From assembly GCA_044870245.1 (NCBI GenBank), contig JBIOYR010000135.1, positions 5,893-69,892 on the forward strand: 64,000 bases of DNA, in the 5' to 3' direction. A program made the position numbers and the translations under genes. Below the pieces are notes generated by a model. That model was not told the DNA's origin. It was given only the letters and a program-made list of their open reading frames with translations, and did not search any database. How positions within the stretch are numbered: the stretch's first letter is position 1; every line of letters begins with the position of its first letter. The DNA comes from DATAFF01 sp044870245 (GTDB lineage: Bacteria; Pseudomonadota; Alphaproteobacteria; Rhizobiales; Aestuariivirgaceae). Positions 34,089 through 43,494 of the stretch are shown here, piece after piece.

Positions 34089-36914
34089 ATGCCGCTCAGC
34101 CTCGCCGCACTCTCCTTTGCCAATCCGCTGGCGCTGCTGGCGCTCCTGGCGCTGCCGGCAATCTGGTGGCTCCTGCGGTTCACGCCGCCGCGGCCGCTGA
34201 TGGTGCGCTTTCCACCTTTCCGGCTGCTGCGCGACCTGATCTCGCGCGAGGAGCAGCCCGACAAGATGCCGTGGTGGCTGCTGCTCCTGCGCATGGCGCT
34301 GGCGGCATTGCTGATCCTGGCGGTGGCAGGCCCGTCCTACAATCCGGGCGGCGCGCCGGTCGAAGGCTCGGGTCCCCTTCTCATCGTGCTCGACAATGGC
34401 TGGGCATCCGGCAAGAACTGGGATCAGCGGCGCGATGCACTCGACCGCCTGCTTGCCGATGCCGAGTCGAGCGCGACGCCGGTGGCCTTTGCCAGCACTG
34501 CCGCCGCAGCGCTGCGGGAGGACATCACGCTGCTTCCCGCCGCCGAGATCCGGCGCAAGATCGCCGCCGTCGAGCCGCAGGCCGTCGGGCTCGACCGGCC
34601 GGCCCTGGCGCGGCGGCTGGCCGCGAGCTTTGCAGCGGCCGAGCCGCTCAGGGTCGTGTGGCTCGCCGATGGCATCGATGACGGCGCGGCGCGGGCGTTT
34701 GCCGAACAATTGACCAAGCTGGCGAGGGGCCAGGCGCGAGTCGAGGTACTGCTGCCGAACGCCGCCGATACGGCGCTGGCGCTGGCAGCGCCGACGCTTG
34801 CCTCGGGGCGGCTCAAGGTCAAGGCGCTCAGGGTGCCGCAAAATGCAGCACGCAGCGAGATCGTCCACCTCTCGGCGTTGAACGGCCGCAACCTGGCGAG
34901 CCTGGAGCTCACCTTCCCTGGCAATTCCGGCAAGGCCGAGGCCGATATCGAGCTGCCGATCGAGCTGCGCAATGAAGCAGCGCGGCTCGAGATCGCCGGC
35001 GAGCGCTCGGCAGGCAGCGTGTTCCTGTTCGACGACCGCTACCGCCGCAAGTCCGTAGCGCTGCTGTCGGGCTCGAATATCGAGCAGGCGCAGCCGCTGC
35101 TGTCGCCGCTCTATTATGTCAGCCGGGCGCTGCAGCCGACTGCCGAGATCGAGCAGGCCCAGGATCCGGCCGATCTCGCCACCCGGATGGAGCGCGGCCT
35201 GTCGATGATCGTGCTGGCGGATATCGGCACGCTGTCGCCCGATCTGAAGGACCGGCTGACGCGATTTGTCGAGGGCGGCGGCGTGCTGGTGCGGTTTGCC
35301 GGCCCACGGCTGGCAGCCGGTGCCGACGAGCTGATCCCGGTCGAGCTCAGGACCGGCGGGCGGTCGCTCGGCAGCGCGCTGTCCTGGGAGGAGCCGCAGG
35401 GGCTTGCGCCTTTCGCCAACGGCACGCCCTTTGCCGGTCTTCCCAGCGACCCGTCGATCAAGGTGACCCGGCAGGTGCTGGCAGAACCCTCGCCCGATCT
35501 CGCGGCGCGGACCTGGGCGACGCTGCAGGACGGCACGCCGCTGGTGACGGCCCATCAGCAGGGCGACGGGATGGTGGTGCTGTTCCATGTGACGGCCAAT
35601 GCCGACTGGTCGAACCTGCCTTTGTCGGGCCTCTTCGTTTCGATGCTGGAGCGCATCGTCGACATGGCGCGCGGCGCCGGCTCGCAGAAGGCAGGATCGG
35701 CCAGCGGGACGGAGTCCTACGCGCCGAGCCGGACGCTGAACGGCTTTGGCGAGCTCACCGCGCCGACGGTGAATGCCGAGCCGATCGCCGCGGAGGAGAT
35801 CGGCAAGATCACCGCGACGATGCGCCACCCGGCAGGGCTCTATGGCGGACGCAGCGGCCAGCTCGCGATCAACATCGCGCCGGCCGGCGATGCGCTCGCC
35901 GCCATCGGCCCGCTGCCGGCCGGGATCCGGATCGCAAGCTATGCGCCGCGCGCCTCGGTGGCGCTCGCTCCGGCGCTGTTTCTCGCGGCATTGCTGGCGC
36001 TCCTCGCCGACAGTGCGATCATGCTCGCGCTCAGCGGTGCGCTGAAGCGGCTCCGCCCGGCGCGCAGCGCGCTGACGCTCATCATCGTGCTCGTCATGTC
36101 GCTGCCGGCGGTCTCGGGCCTCCATGCCCAGGAGAGCACCACGCTCACAGCCAAGGAGCGCTTCGCCGTCCAGGCGGCAAGCGAGACACGGCTTGCCTAT
36201 GTGATGACCGGCAACCGCCAGGTCGACGAAGTCAGCCTGTCGGGGCTCACCGGCCTTGGCGACATCTTGGTGCAGCGCACGGCGGTCGAGCCCGGGACAC
36301 CGGTCGGCATCGATATCGAGCGGGACGAGATCGTGTTCTTCCCCCTGCTCTACTGGCCGGTCACGCCGGACATGCCGGCACCATCGCCCGAGACGGTGGC
36401 AAAGCTCGATGCCTATATGAAGAATGGCGGCACCATCTTTTTCGACACCCGGGATGCCGAGGACGGCACCGCCGGCATGCTGGGCGAGACGACGCCGGCC
36501 GGCCGGGCGCTGCGGCGCATTCTCGAATCCCTCGATATTCCGCCGCTCGAGCCGGTGCCGCCGGAGCATGTGCTGACCAAGGCGTTCTATCTGATGCAGA
36601 GCTTCCCGGGGCGCTATGCCAGCGGCCAGCTGTGGGTCGAGGCCTCGGAGAACGGCAAGGGCGCGCCGGCCGCCAATGGCAGCGCCGGCAATGCCGACGG
36701 GGTGACCACGATCATCATCGGTTCAAATGATTACGCAGCGGCCTGGTCGACCGGGACCAATGGCGAGGCGCTCTATCCCGCCGTTCCGGGGGGCGAACTC
36801 CAGCGCGAGATGGCGTTCCGCGTCGGCATCAATGTCGTCATGTATGCGCTGACCGGCAATTACAAAGCAGATCAGGTGCATGTGCCTGCTCTGCTCGAGC
36901 GGCTCGGGCAATAG
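34089..36914 (+). CDS. BatA-like membrane protein with C-terminal DUF4159
   Basis: A 941-residue membrane protein. The N-terminal BatA-type region (FANPLALLALLALPAIWWLL) has hydrophobic helices around residues 5-30 and 60-80. A long central part with a VWA-like look follows, then two helices near residue 640. The last 250 or so residues are DUF4159 (VFFPLLYWPVTPDMPAPSPE; YMKNGGTIFFDTRDAEDG). It begins one base after DUF58, so it is part of the MoxR operon. Likely inner membrane with a large periplasmic region. Confidence 0.85.
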   Translation: MPLSLAALSFANPLALLALLALPAIWWLLRFTPPRPLMVRFPPFRLLRDLISREEQPDKMPWWLLLLRMALAALLILAVAGPSYNPGGAPVEGSGPLLIVLDNGWASGKNWDQRRDALDRLLADAESSATPVAFASTAAAALREDITLLPAAEIRRKIAAVEPQAVGLDRPALARRLAASFAAAEPLRVVWLADGIDDGAARAFAEQLTKLARGQARVEVLLPNAADTALALAAPTLASGRLKVKALRVPQNAARSEIVHLSALNGRNLASLELTFPGNSGKAEADIELPIELRNEAARLEIAGERSAGSVFLFDDRYRRKSVALLSGSNIEQAQPLLSPLYYVSRALQPTAEIEQAQDPADLATRMERGLSMIVLADIGTLSPDLKDRLTRFVEGGGVLVRFAGPRLAAGADELIPVELRTGGRSLGSALSWEEPQGLAPFANGTPFAGLPSDPSIKVTRQVLAEPSPDLAARTWATLQDGTPLVTAHQQGDGMVVLFHVTANADWSNLPLSGLFVSMLERIVDMARGAGSQKAGSASGTESYAPSRTLNGFGELTAPTVNAEPIAAEEIGKITATMRHPAGLYGGRSGQLAINIAPAGDALAAIGPLPAGIRIASYAPRASVALAPALFLAALLALLADSAIMLALSGALKRLRPARSALTLIIVLVMSLPAVSGLHAQESTTLTAKERFAVQAASETRLAYVMTGNRQVDEVSLSGLTGLGDILVQRTAVEPGTPVGIDIERDEIVFFPLLYWPVTPDMPAPSPETVAKLDAYMKNGGTIFFDTRDAEDGTAGMLGETTPAGRALRRILESLDIPPLEPVPPEHVLTKAFYLMQSFPGRYASGQLWVEASENGKGAPAANGSAGNADGVTTIIIGSNDYAAAWSTGTNGEALYPAVPGGELQREMAFRVGINVVMYALTGNYKADQVHVPALLERLGQ

Positions 36915-36922
36915 GAGGGGCG

Positions 36923-39025
36923 ATGAGCTGGCATCTCGCCTTCGTCCCGCTCGTTCCGCCACTCCTGATCGCAGTGCTGGGCGCCATCGGGCTTGTCCTG
37001 GTGATCCTCGCCTGGCGCGGGTCCGTGCGCGGCACGGTGCTGCGGCTCCTGGCGCTCGCCGCGGTGACTTTGGCGCTCACCGGCCCGTCGCTGCAGCGCG
37101 AGGACCGGGCACCGCTTCCCGACATTGCGGTGCTGGTCAAGGATGAGAGCCAGAGCCAGGCGATCGGCCAGCGCCGGCAGCGGACCGACGAGGCGGCGAT
37201 GCGCATCGCGGCAGAAGCCAAGGCGCTCGGCAATCTCGATCTCAGGGTGGTCAGCGCACGGTCGGGCGTCACTTCGGGCGAGGATGGAACACGGCTGTTC
37301 CGGGCGTTGCGCGATGCCCTGTCGGACATTCCGCCGGAGCGCTTTGCCGGCGCCATCCTGGTCACCGACGGCCAGGTGCATGACGTGCCGGAGGGCCAGC
37401 CGCTGCCGGGCTATGCCGGACCGATCCATTCGCTGATCACCGGCGAGCGCAGCGAGATCGACCGCCGGATCGCGCTGGTGCATGTGCCGAAGTTCGGCAT
37501 TGTCGGCCAGGAGCTCAAGATCCGCTTTCGGGTCGACGATCACAACGTTCCGGCGGAGGCGCAGGGAGCCGTCGAGGTCACGATCTCCGTCGACGGCAAT
37601 GCGTCGGGGACGATGTCGGTGATGCCGGGGCAGCTGGCGGAGGCCAGCGTCAAGATCGGCCATGGCGGACAGAACCTGGTCGAGCTCGCGGTTCCCGAGC
37701 TCAAGGGCGAGATCACGCTGCAGAACAACCGGGCGATCGTCTCGACCGAAGGGGTGCGCGACCGGCTCAGGGTGCTGCTGGTGTCCGGCGAGCCGCATCC
37801 CGGCGAACGCACCTGGCGCAATCTGCTCAAGGCGGATGCCTCGGTCGATCTCGTGCATTTCACCATTCTCAGGCCGCCGGAAAAGCAGGACGGGACGCCG
37901 ATCAAGGAATTGTCGCTGATCGCTTTCCCGACGCGGGAACTGTTCGTCGACAAGCTCTCCGAATTCGACCTCATCATTTTCGATCGTTATCAACGGCGTG
38001 GCGTGCTGCCAATGGCCTATATCGCCAACATCGCCGAATATGTCGAACGCGGCGGTGCGGTGCTGGTCAATGCCGGGCCGGACTATGCGTCGGCGCTCAG
38101 CCTCTACAACACGCCGCTGTCGACGGTGCTGCCGGCCATTCCGCTCGGCGAGGTGATGACCGTGCCGTTCAAGCCGGAGGTGACGGCCAAGGGCGAGCGG
38201 CATCCGGTGACCCGCGGACTGCCCGGCGCCGGCCGGCGCGATGCCCAGGGCAAGCTGGTCGAGGAGCCGAGCTGGGGCCGCTGGCTCAGGCTGATCAAGG
38301 CGGAGCCGCGCGAAGGCGACGTGGTGATGTCGGGGGCCGAGGATCAGCCGCTGATGGTGCTGTCGCGGGCCGGCGAGGGCCGCGTGGCGCTGCTGCTCTC
38401 CGATCATGCCTGGCTGTGGACGCGCGGTTTCGAAGGCGGCGGGCCACAGGCCGAGCTGCTGCGGCGGATGGCGCATTGGTCGATGAAGGAGCCGGAGCTC
38501 GAAGAGGAGGCGCTGAGCGGCCGCCAGCAAGGCAACGATCTCATCATCGAGCGGCGCACCATGGCGGATCAGGCGGCCGATGTGACGGTAACCTCGCCGT
38601 CCGGCAAGACGGCGACGGTCAAGCTCGAACAGCGCCTGCCGGGCGTGTTCCAGGGCCGCCTGACAGTGTCGGAAGCCGGGCTGCATCGGCTGACCGACGG
38701 CAAATTGTCGACAGTAGCGGCGGCAGGAAGCGCCGATCCGCGCGAGAGCGGCGATGTGATCGCCACCGAAGAGATCCTGCGACCGGTTGCCGAAGCGACC
38801 GGCGGCACCACCATGTGGCTCGACAATGGCGGGCGCAGCGCGGTGCCGCGACTTGCAATGGTGCGCCCCGGCCGATCGATGGCCGGCTCAGGCTGGCTTG
38901 GCCTTAAGGCCAACAACAGCTATCGGGTCAAAGAGATTGAACGGTTCCCGTTGTTCGGATCGCTGATCTCGCTTGCCCTGCTGCTCGCGCTCATAAGCCT
39001 GATGTGGTACCGCGAGGGTCGCTGA
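36923..39025 (+). CDS. Large membrane-anchored protein of the MoxR cluster
   Basis: A 700-residue protein with two N-terminal helices (LLIAVLGAIGLVLVILAWRG then LRLLALAAVTLALTGP) and a C-terminal helix (FGSLISLALLLALISLMW). The middle contains a glutamine-amidotransferase-like fold: LRVLLVSGEPHPGERTWRNL, YVERGGAVLVNAGPDYAS, and EGRVALLLSDHAWLW. It starts eight bases after DUF4159. These proteins are regularly encoded last in alphaproteobacterial MoxR clusters; their function is unknown. Its 3' end overlaps the convergent GNAT gene by 138 bases. Confidence 0.82.
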   Translation: MSWHLAFVPLVPPLLIAVLGAIGLVLVILAWRGSVRGTVLRLLALAAVTLALTGPSLQREDRAPLPDIAVLVKDESQSQAIGQRRQRTDEAAMRIAAEAKALGNLDLRVVSARSGVTSGEDGTRLFRALRDALSDIPPERFAGAILVTDGQVHDVPEGQPLPGYAGPIHSLITGERSEIDRRIALVHVPKFGIVGQELKIRFRVDDHNVPAEAQGAVEVTISVDGNASGTMSVMPGQLAEASVKIGHGGQNLVELAVPELKGEITLQNNRAIVSTEGVRDRLRVLLVSGEPHPGERTWRNLLKADASVDLVHFTILRPPEKQDGTPIKELSLIAFPTRELFVDKLSEFDLIIFDRYQRRGVLPMAYIANIAEYVERGGAVLVNAGPDYASALSLYNTPLSTVLPAIPLGEVMTVPFKPEVTAKGERHPVTRGLPGAGRRDAQGKLVEEPSWGRWLRLIKAEPREGDVVMSGAEDQPLMVLSRAGEGRVALLLSDHAWLWTRGFEGGGPQAELLRRMAHWSMKEPELEEEALSGRQQGNDLIIERRTMADQAADVTVTSPSGKTATVKLEQRLPGVFQGRLTVSEAGLHRLTDGKLSTVAAAGSADPRESGDVIATEEILRPVAEATGGTTMWLDNGGRSAVPRLAMVRPGRSMAGSGWLGLKANNSYRVKEIERFPLFGSLISLALLLALISLMWYREGR

Positions 39026-39553
39026 CACTTGCCGCTGGCGACGGCGCGACGGCGACAGGATCAGCCCCTCGGCATCATTCAGCGCGCCTTGGGCAAGCTC
39101 GAGATACAGCAGGCGGTCCGGGTCGACATGGCCGGGCATGACCAGGCGCCCTTGCGGGACCTTGCGAAACCCAACCCGGGCATAATAGGGCTCGTCGCCG
39201 ACCAGGATGATCAGCCGCTCGCCGCGGGCCTTGGCGAGCGCCAGCGTGTGCTTCATCAAGGTGCGGCCGATCCCCTGGCCCTGAAGATTGGGATGCACCG
39301 CGAGCGGCCCGAGGAGCAGCGCCGGAATAGCGTGCTCGCCGATGAACACCCGCCAATAGCTGATCACGCCGGCGAGCGCGACCTTGTCGGTGCGGGCGAG
39401 GAACGACAGGCCTGCCATGGCCTCTTCGCCTTCGCGCAGGCGATAGGAGGTCTTGGTCCGACGCGCAAGGCCGAAGCAGATATCGAGCAGGCGCTCGATG
39501 CCGTCATGGTCGCCAGGTGCGCAAGGCTCAAGGGAGAAGGAGATCGCTGTCAT
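38888..39553 (-). CDS. GNAT N-acetyltransferase with an antisense-derived C-terminal tail
   Basis: A GNAT-fold protein. The acetyl-CoA loop is in LAVHPNLQGQGIGRTLMKHT, and FLARTDKVALAGVISYWRVF plus YYARVGFRKVPQGR complete the fold by about residue 160. The last 45 or so residues (after LILSPSRRR) are basic and read antisense to the end of the large MoxR-cluster protein, so an older stop codon may have been lost. The substrate is not evident. The start is the ATG at 39551-39553. Confidence 0.82.
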   Translation of the reverse strand: MTAISFSLEPCAPGDHDGIERLLDICFGLARRTKTSYRLREGEEAMAGLSFLARTDKVALAGVISYWRVFIGEHAIPALLLGPLAVHPNLQGQGIGRTLMKHTLALAKARGERLIILVGDEPYYARVGFRKVPQGRLVMPGHVDPDRLLYLELAQGALNDAEGLILSPSRRRQRQVSATLAVPHQAYEREQQGKRDQRSEQREPFNLFDPIAVVGLKAKPA

Positions 39554-39729
39554 CGAGGTTCACTCAGGAGGGCTGCAACAGGGGCGCCGACGAGACGCGG
39601 CACCCGGTGACGAACGGGGCGCTCAGGCCCTTCGTCGTCGCGCTTCCTTCCTGGTCACCTCGTGGCTCACTTTCGGTCCATGGTCCTTCAGCCGATCTCA
39701 GATTGCGCGATTATCAGAAATTACAAGCG

Positions 39730-39750
39730 GGTGAAACCAAAATTTTCACC
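39730..39750 (-). terminator. Stem-loop at the end of the Nudix gene
   Basis: GGTGAAA and TTTCACC form a perfect 7-bp stem with a seven-base AT-rich loop. It overlaps the TGA stop of the minus-strand Nudix gene. There is only a poor T-rich stretch after it (CTTGTAATTT), so terminator activity is uncertain. Confidence 0.35.
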
Positions 39751-40216
39751 AGTGCGGAGCGGGGGCGCTTCCTGCCATGACCTCGGCGATCCGCCGCCGC
39801 GTCCCGCCGCTCGTCGCGTCGGGGAGCTCGCTCGGCTGGAAGAAGCGCGCCTCGATGATCTCGGCGGTGCCGGCGAAAGGCTCGCGGGAGAATTCGTCCA
39901 TTGTATAGAGCGCCACATGATCGCCGCGGAATTGCGCCTCGTTGCAATAGAGCCCGAAAAGCCGCGGCCGGCCGATCGCAACCACGCCGGTCTCCTCGCG
40001 CAGCTCCCGGATCACCGCCGCCTCGGCGGTCTCGCCGCGCTCGACGCCCCCTCCGGGCAGCAGCCAACCCGGCGCATAGCTATGGCGAATCAGCAGGATT
40101 CGGCCATTTTCATCGCGTACCAGCCCGCGCACTCCAAGCGAGATGCCGCGGGTCAGACGGAACCAGGGATGGAGAATGAAGCGTGAACCGATCTTGAACA
40201 GGAGCTTGCGCGCCAT
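39746..40216 (-). CDS. Nudix hydrolase
   Basis: A 156-residue Nudix protein. The full Nudix box is present in GGGVERGETAEAAVIRELRE followed by ETGV. It is preceded by GVRGLVRDENGRILLIRHSY, and the segment before that (KIGSRFILHPWFRLTRGISL) is a characteristic N-terminus of one alphaproteobacterial Nudix subgroup. The start is the ATG at 40214-40216. It is divergent from the phosphoesterase gene across 27 bases. The substrate is unknown. Confidence 0.9.
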   Translation of the reverse strand: MARKLLFKIGSRFILHPWFRLTRGISLGVRGLVRDENGRILLIRHSYAPGWLLPGGGVERGETAEAAVIRELREETGVVAIGRPRLFGLYCNEAQFRGDHVALYTMDEFSREPFAGTAEIIEARFFQPSELPDATSGGTRRRIAEVMAGSAPAPHW

Positions 40217-40243
40217 GGCCTGGTGGTCCGATACGATCTCGCG

Positions 40244-41164
40244 ATGCTGACCCTTGCCCATCTTTCCGACGTACACCTCGCGCCACTGCCCCGGCTCGGG
40301 ATGAAGGAGCTGCGCGGCAAGCGGTTGTTCGGCTATCAATCATGGCGCTTCCGGCGGCGCCACATCCATGAGCAGGCGATCGCCAATCTCATTGCGGCGG
40401 ACGTCAGGGCCTTCAACCCCGACCATATTGCCTTGACCGGCGATCTGATCAATCTCTCGGCGAAGCTCGAGTTCGGCGCCGGCGCCCAGTGGCTGGCAGC
40501 GCTCGGGCGGCCGGATCAGCTGACATTCGTGCCCGGCAATCACGATGCCTATGTGCCCATGTCGTGGGACAAGGGGCTCGGGCTGTGGTCCGACTATATG
40601 ACCGGGGATCTGCGGATGGCGGGGGCGCATGGCACCGGCGGGCTCGCCAACCCGTTTCCCTTCGTGCGCCAGCGCCGCAATATTGCCTTGATCGGGGTCT
40701 CGACGGCGCTGCCCCAGCCGATCGGCTATGCCACCGGGCGGATGGGCAATTCTCAGATCGAAAAGCTGGCGGAAATCCTGGGCGAGCTGCGCAAGCGCGG
40801 CTTTTATCGCATTGTGCTCATCCATCACCCGCCGCTTCCCGGCCTGACCAAGCCGCGCAAGGAGCTCCTGGATGCCGCGGCGCTCCAGACAGTGCTCGAA
40901 ATTGAAGGAGCCGAGCTCGTGCTGCACGGCCACAACCATACCGATTCGCTGGTCTCGATCGACTCGCGCCATGGTCCGGTGCATGTGGTCGGGACGGCGT
41001 CGGCATCGGCCAATGGCGCCTCGCGCCATCCGCCGGCCGCATGGTATCTTTATCAGATCAGGCGCCAGGACGGGGTGTGGCGCTGCGAGGCACGGGTGAG
41101 GCGCTACGATCCCGCGAGCCGGGCTTTGATGGACGAAACGCAATTCAGCCTTGACGGTCGTTAG
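40244..41164 (+). CDS. Calcineurin-type metallophosphoesterase
   Basis: A 306-residue metallophosphoesterase. The five metal-site motifs appear in order: DVHL (LAHLSDVHLAPL), GDLIN, GNHD, HHPP and GHNH. It resembles 3',5'-cyclic nucleotide phosphodiesterase-like family members but the substrate is not fixed by sequence. The start ATG at 40244 begins MLTLAHLSD. It is followed by lptF after 18 bases and may be co-transcribed. Confidence 0.92.
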   Translation: MLTLAHLSDVHLAPLPRLGMKELRGKRLFGYQSWRFRRRHIHEQAIANLIAADVRAFNPDHIALTGDLINLSAKLEFGAGAQWLAALGRPDQLTFVPGNHDAYVPMSWDKGLGLWSDYMTGDLRMAGAHGTGGLANPFPFVRQRRNIALIGVSTALPQPIGYATGRMGNSQIEKLAEILGELRKRGFYRIVLIHHPPLPGLTKPRKELLDAAALQTVLEIEGAELVLHGHNHTDSLVSIDSRHGPVHVVGTASASANGASRHPPAAWYLYQIRRQDGVWRCEARVRRYDPASRALMDETQFSLDGR

Positions 41165-41182
41165 GGCAAGGGGACGATCCGC

Positions 41183-42406
41183 TTGAGATATCATCCGCTC
41201 CGCATCTTCGAGCGCTATGTGCTGCGGCAGGTCACGGCGCCGCTGCTCACGGCGATGCTGGTGGGGCTGCTCATCCTGGTCGCCGAGCGCCTGGTCATCG
41301 TGCTCGCCGAGACGATGGGGAAGAAGAACTCCTTCTCGATCGTGTTCGAGCTGATCTCCTATTGGCTGCCGCATTATGCCGGGCTTGCCGGTCCGGTCGC
41401 GCTTTATTTCGGCCTGCTGGTCGGCTTCAGCCGCCTGTCGCGCTCGAGCGAGCTCGATGCGTTCCTTGCATCGGGGGTCGGTCTCCATCAGCTTGTCCGG
41501 CCGCTCATCATCCTCGCGGCCGTGATGTGCGCCTTCTCGCTCTTGATGTTCGGCTGGCTTCAGCCTTTCGCGCTCTATGCCTATCGCGCCCTGATCAACA
41601 CGGTGGAAAATGTCGACGTCTTCTATCTCGCCGAGGAAGGCGTGTTCATGCAGGCGGGCAAGCGCACCTTCATGCTCGACAAGCTGAAGCGCGGCGATGC
41701 GGCGTTCGAGCGGATCTTCCTGTTCGAGAATCGCGCCGACAAGGGAGCCGAGACGATCACGGCAGCCCGCGGCACGCTGGTGCAGCTCCCCGAGACCGGG
41801 CGTCCGGTGCTGCGGCTCGAAAATGGCAACCGGCTCGAAATCGCACAAATGCCGGACACCACCGGCACCTCCCCGCTCCCGCCACCGTCGGTCGGCGCTT
41901 TCTCGACGGCCGACACGCCGCTCGGCAGCGATGATCCGGTGACATTCCGGCCACGCGGCCAGAGCAACCGCGAGCTCACGCTGACCGAGCTTGCCGCCAA
42001 GCTCGCCAATGACCCGAAGGGATTCAAGATCAACGAGGCACGCGGCGAGTTCCACAAGCGCATCGTGATTGCCGCGACGATCATGGTGCTGCCGTTTCTG
42101 GCGCTCCCCTTCGCCATCGGCTCGCGGCGCAATCCGCGGGCCTGGCGATTCGTGATCGCCGCGGTGCTGCTCGGGGTGTTCTACGAGACGATCGAGCAAG
42201 GGGCGGTCGCCACCGCGGTTGCCGGCATGTCGCCCTGGATCACCTTGTGGGTTCCCTTCGCGGCGCTCGCCGCCTTTGCCTTCTGGCGGTTCTGGAATGC
42301 AAGCTTCCGCTTGAAGCGCGACCGGCTCGAGCCGGTGGTCCAGTCGCTGACCGCGTTCACCGGCGGGATGTGGAAGCGGCTGGCGCCGCAGGGGCTCGCG
42401 CCATGA
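41183..42406 (+). CDS. lptF: LPS export ABC transporter permease LptF
   Basis: A 407-residue YjgP/YjgQ-family permease. It forms with LptG and LptB the inner-membrane engine that extracts lipopolysaccharide. Six helices surround a central periplasmic jellyroll domain (about residues 140-265). The N-terminus RIFERYVLRQVTAPLLTAML and a late TM block (FVIAAVLLGVFYETIEQGAV) are typical. The start is TTG at 41183, with AAGGGGA upstream at the right spacing. It overlaps lptG by four bases. Confidence 0.93.
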   Translation: MRYHPLRIFERYVLRQVTAPLLTAMLVGLLILVAERLVIVLAETMGKKNSFSIVFELISYWLPHYAGLAGPVALYFGLLVGFSRLSRSSELDAFLASGVGLHQLVRPLIILAAVMCAFSLLMFGWLQPFALYAYRALINTVENVDVFYLAEEGVFMQAGKRTFMLDKLKRGDAAFERIFLFENRADKGAETITAARGTLVQLPETGRPVLRLENGNRLEIAQMPDTTGTSPLPPPSVGAFSTADTPLGSDDPVTFRPRGQSNRELTLTELAAKLANDPKGFKINEARGEFHKRIVIAATIMVLPFLALPFAIGSRRNPRAWRFVIAAVLLGVFYETIEQGAVATAVAGMSPWITLWVPFAALAAFAFWRFWNASFRLKRDRLEPVVQSLTAFTGGMWKRLAPQGLAP

Positions 42407-43479
42407 GCATCATCGGCTGGATGCTGAGCCGGATGATCCTCATGCGGTTTCTTGCGTTTCTGGTCGGCATCACCGGATTCGTCATCACGCTTCAGGTGTT
42501 CACGCTGGTCGACGACATCCTCAAAGCCGGCGGCAACAAGCTGATCGCGGTCGCGGAATATGCGCTCCTGCTATGGCCGGTCACGGCAGCGACCTTCGTG
42601 GCGGTCTGCGCGCTGCTGGCCGTTCTGCTGACGCTGGTCGAGCTGTCGGCGCGCAACGAGCTGGCAGCGATCTGGGGAACCGGCGTGTCGCCCTATCGGC
42701 TCGTTCTCATGCTGATGCCGGTCGGGCTGACGCTCGGCGGCCTGCAGTTCCTCATCGTCGATCAAGCGGTGCCGCGGGTGACACCGGCGCTGGTCGATTG
42801 GGGCATCGGCGACTACAGCAAGAAAAAGCTCGCGGTCGGCGAAGGCGACCCGATCTGGCTCAGATCGGGCAACGACATTCTGCGCGCCGGCAAGGCCAAT
42901 GCCTCGGCCAGCAAGCTCGACAATGTCATCATCTTCCGCCGCGACGCCGCAGGGATGCTGGAAGAGCAGATCATGGCGTCGCATGCGGCGCTCAAGGATC
43001 ATCGCTGGCTGCTCGAGGATGTGGTGATCTATACGGCCGAGGCGGCGCGGCCAGCGCGCGTCAAATGGCTGGTCTATTCGGGGGCGATGCGGCCGGCGGC
43101 CGCCGGATCGCGCTCCGGCGACCCGGAAGAGATGAGCATCGGCGATCTCGGCTACTTCATCCGAAATGCCGGCTTCGGGATCCGGCCGGTTCACGTCTAC
43201 GAGACCTGGTGGCACCGACGGGTCAGCATGCTGCTCACCGCCTGGCTGATGATTGCGATCTGCCTGCCGCTGGCGGTGCGGTTCCGCCGCAGCGGCGCGG
43301 GCGGTCCGATCTTCATGATCGGTCTCGCCATCGGCTTCACCTATTCGATCTTCGAGGGTATCTCGCTGACCATGGGCGAGACCGGAATGATCACACCGTG
43401 GATCGCCGCCTGGATTCCGCTGATCGCCTATTCGGCGGTGGGGGCGGCCATCGCCTTCCGCGCTGAGACCGTGCAGTAG
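42403..43479 (+). CDS. lptG: LPS export ABC transporter permease LptG
   Basis: A 358-residue second permease of the Lpt complex. The N-terminus WMLSRMILMRFLAFLVGITG, the block LTLVELSARNELAAIWGTGV with the coupling-helix-like region, and the C-terminal MIGLAIGFTYSIFEGISLTM are typical. The ATG at 42403 is fused to the lptF stop (ATGA). It converges on spt with a 15-base gap, so the LPS and sphingolipid genes are immediate neighbours. Confidence 0.93.
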   Translation: MSIIGWMLSRMILMRFLAFLVGITGFVITLQVFTLVDDILKAGGNKLIAVAEYALLLWPVTAATFVAVCALLAVLLTLVELSARNELAAIWGTGVSPYRLVLMLMPVGLTLGGLQFLIVDQAVPRVTPALVDWGIGDYSKKKLAVGEGDPIWLRSGNDILRAGKANASASKLDNVIIFRRDAAGMLEEQIMASHAALKDHRWLLEDVVIYTAEAARPARVKWLVYSGAMRPAAAGSRSGDPEEMSIGDLGYFIRNAGFGIRPVHVYETWWHRRVSMLLTAWLMIAICLPLAVRFRRSGAGGPIFMIGLAIGFTYSIFEGISLTMGETGMITPWIAAWIPLIAYSAVGAAIAFRAETVQ

Positions 43480-43494
43480 CGGGCTGAGAAGCGA

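Noticed and set aside
39026..39610. Plus-strand frame opposite the GNAT gene
   Set aside because: It is antisense to the recognisable acetyltransferase fold and has no family features.
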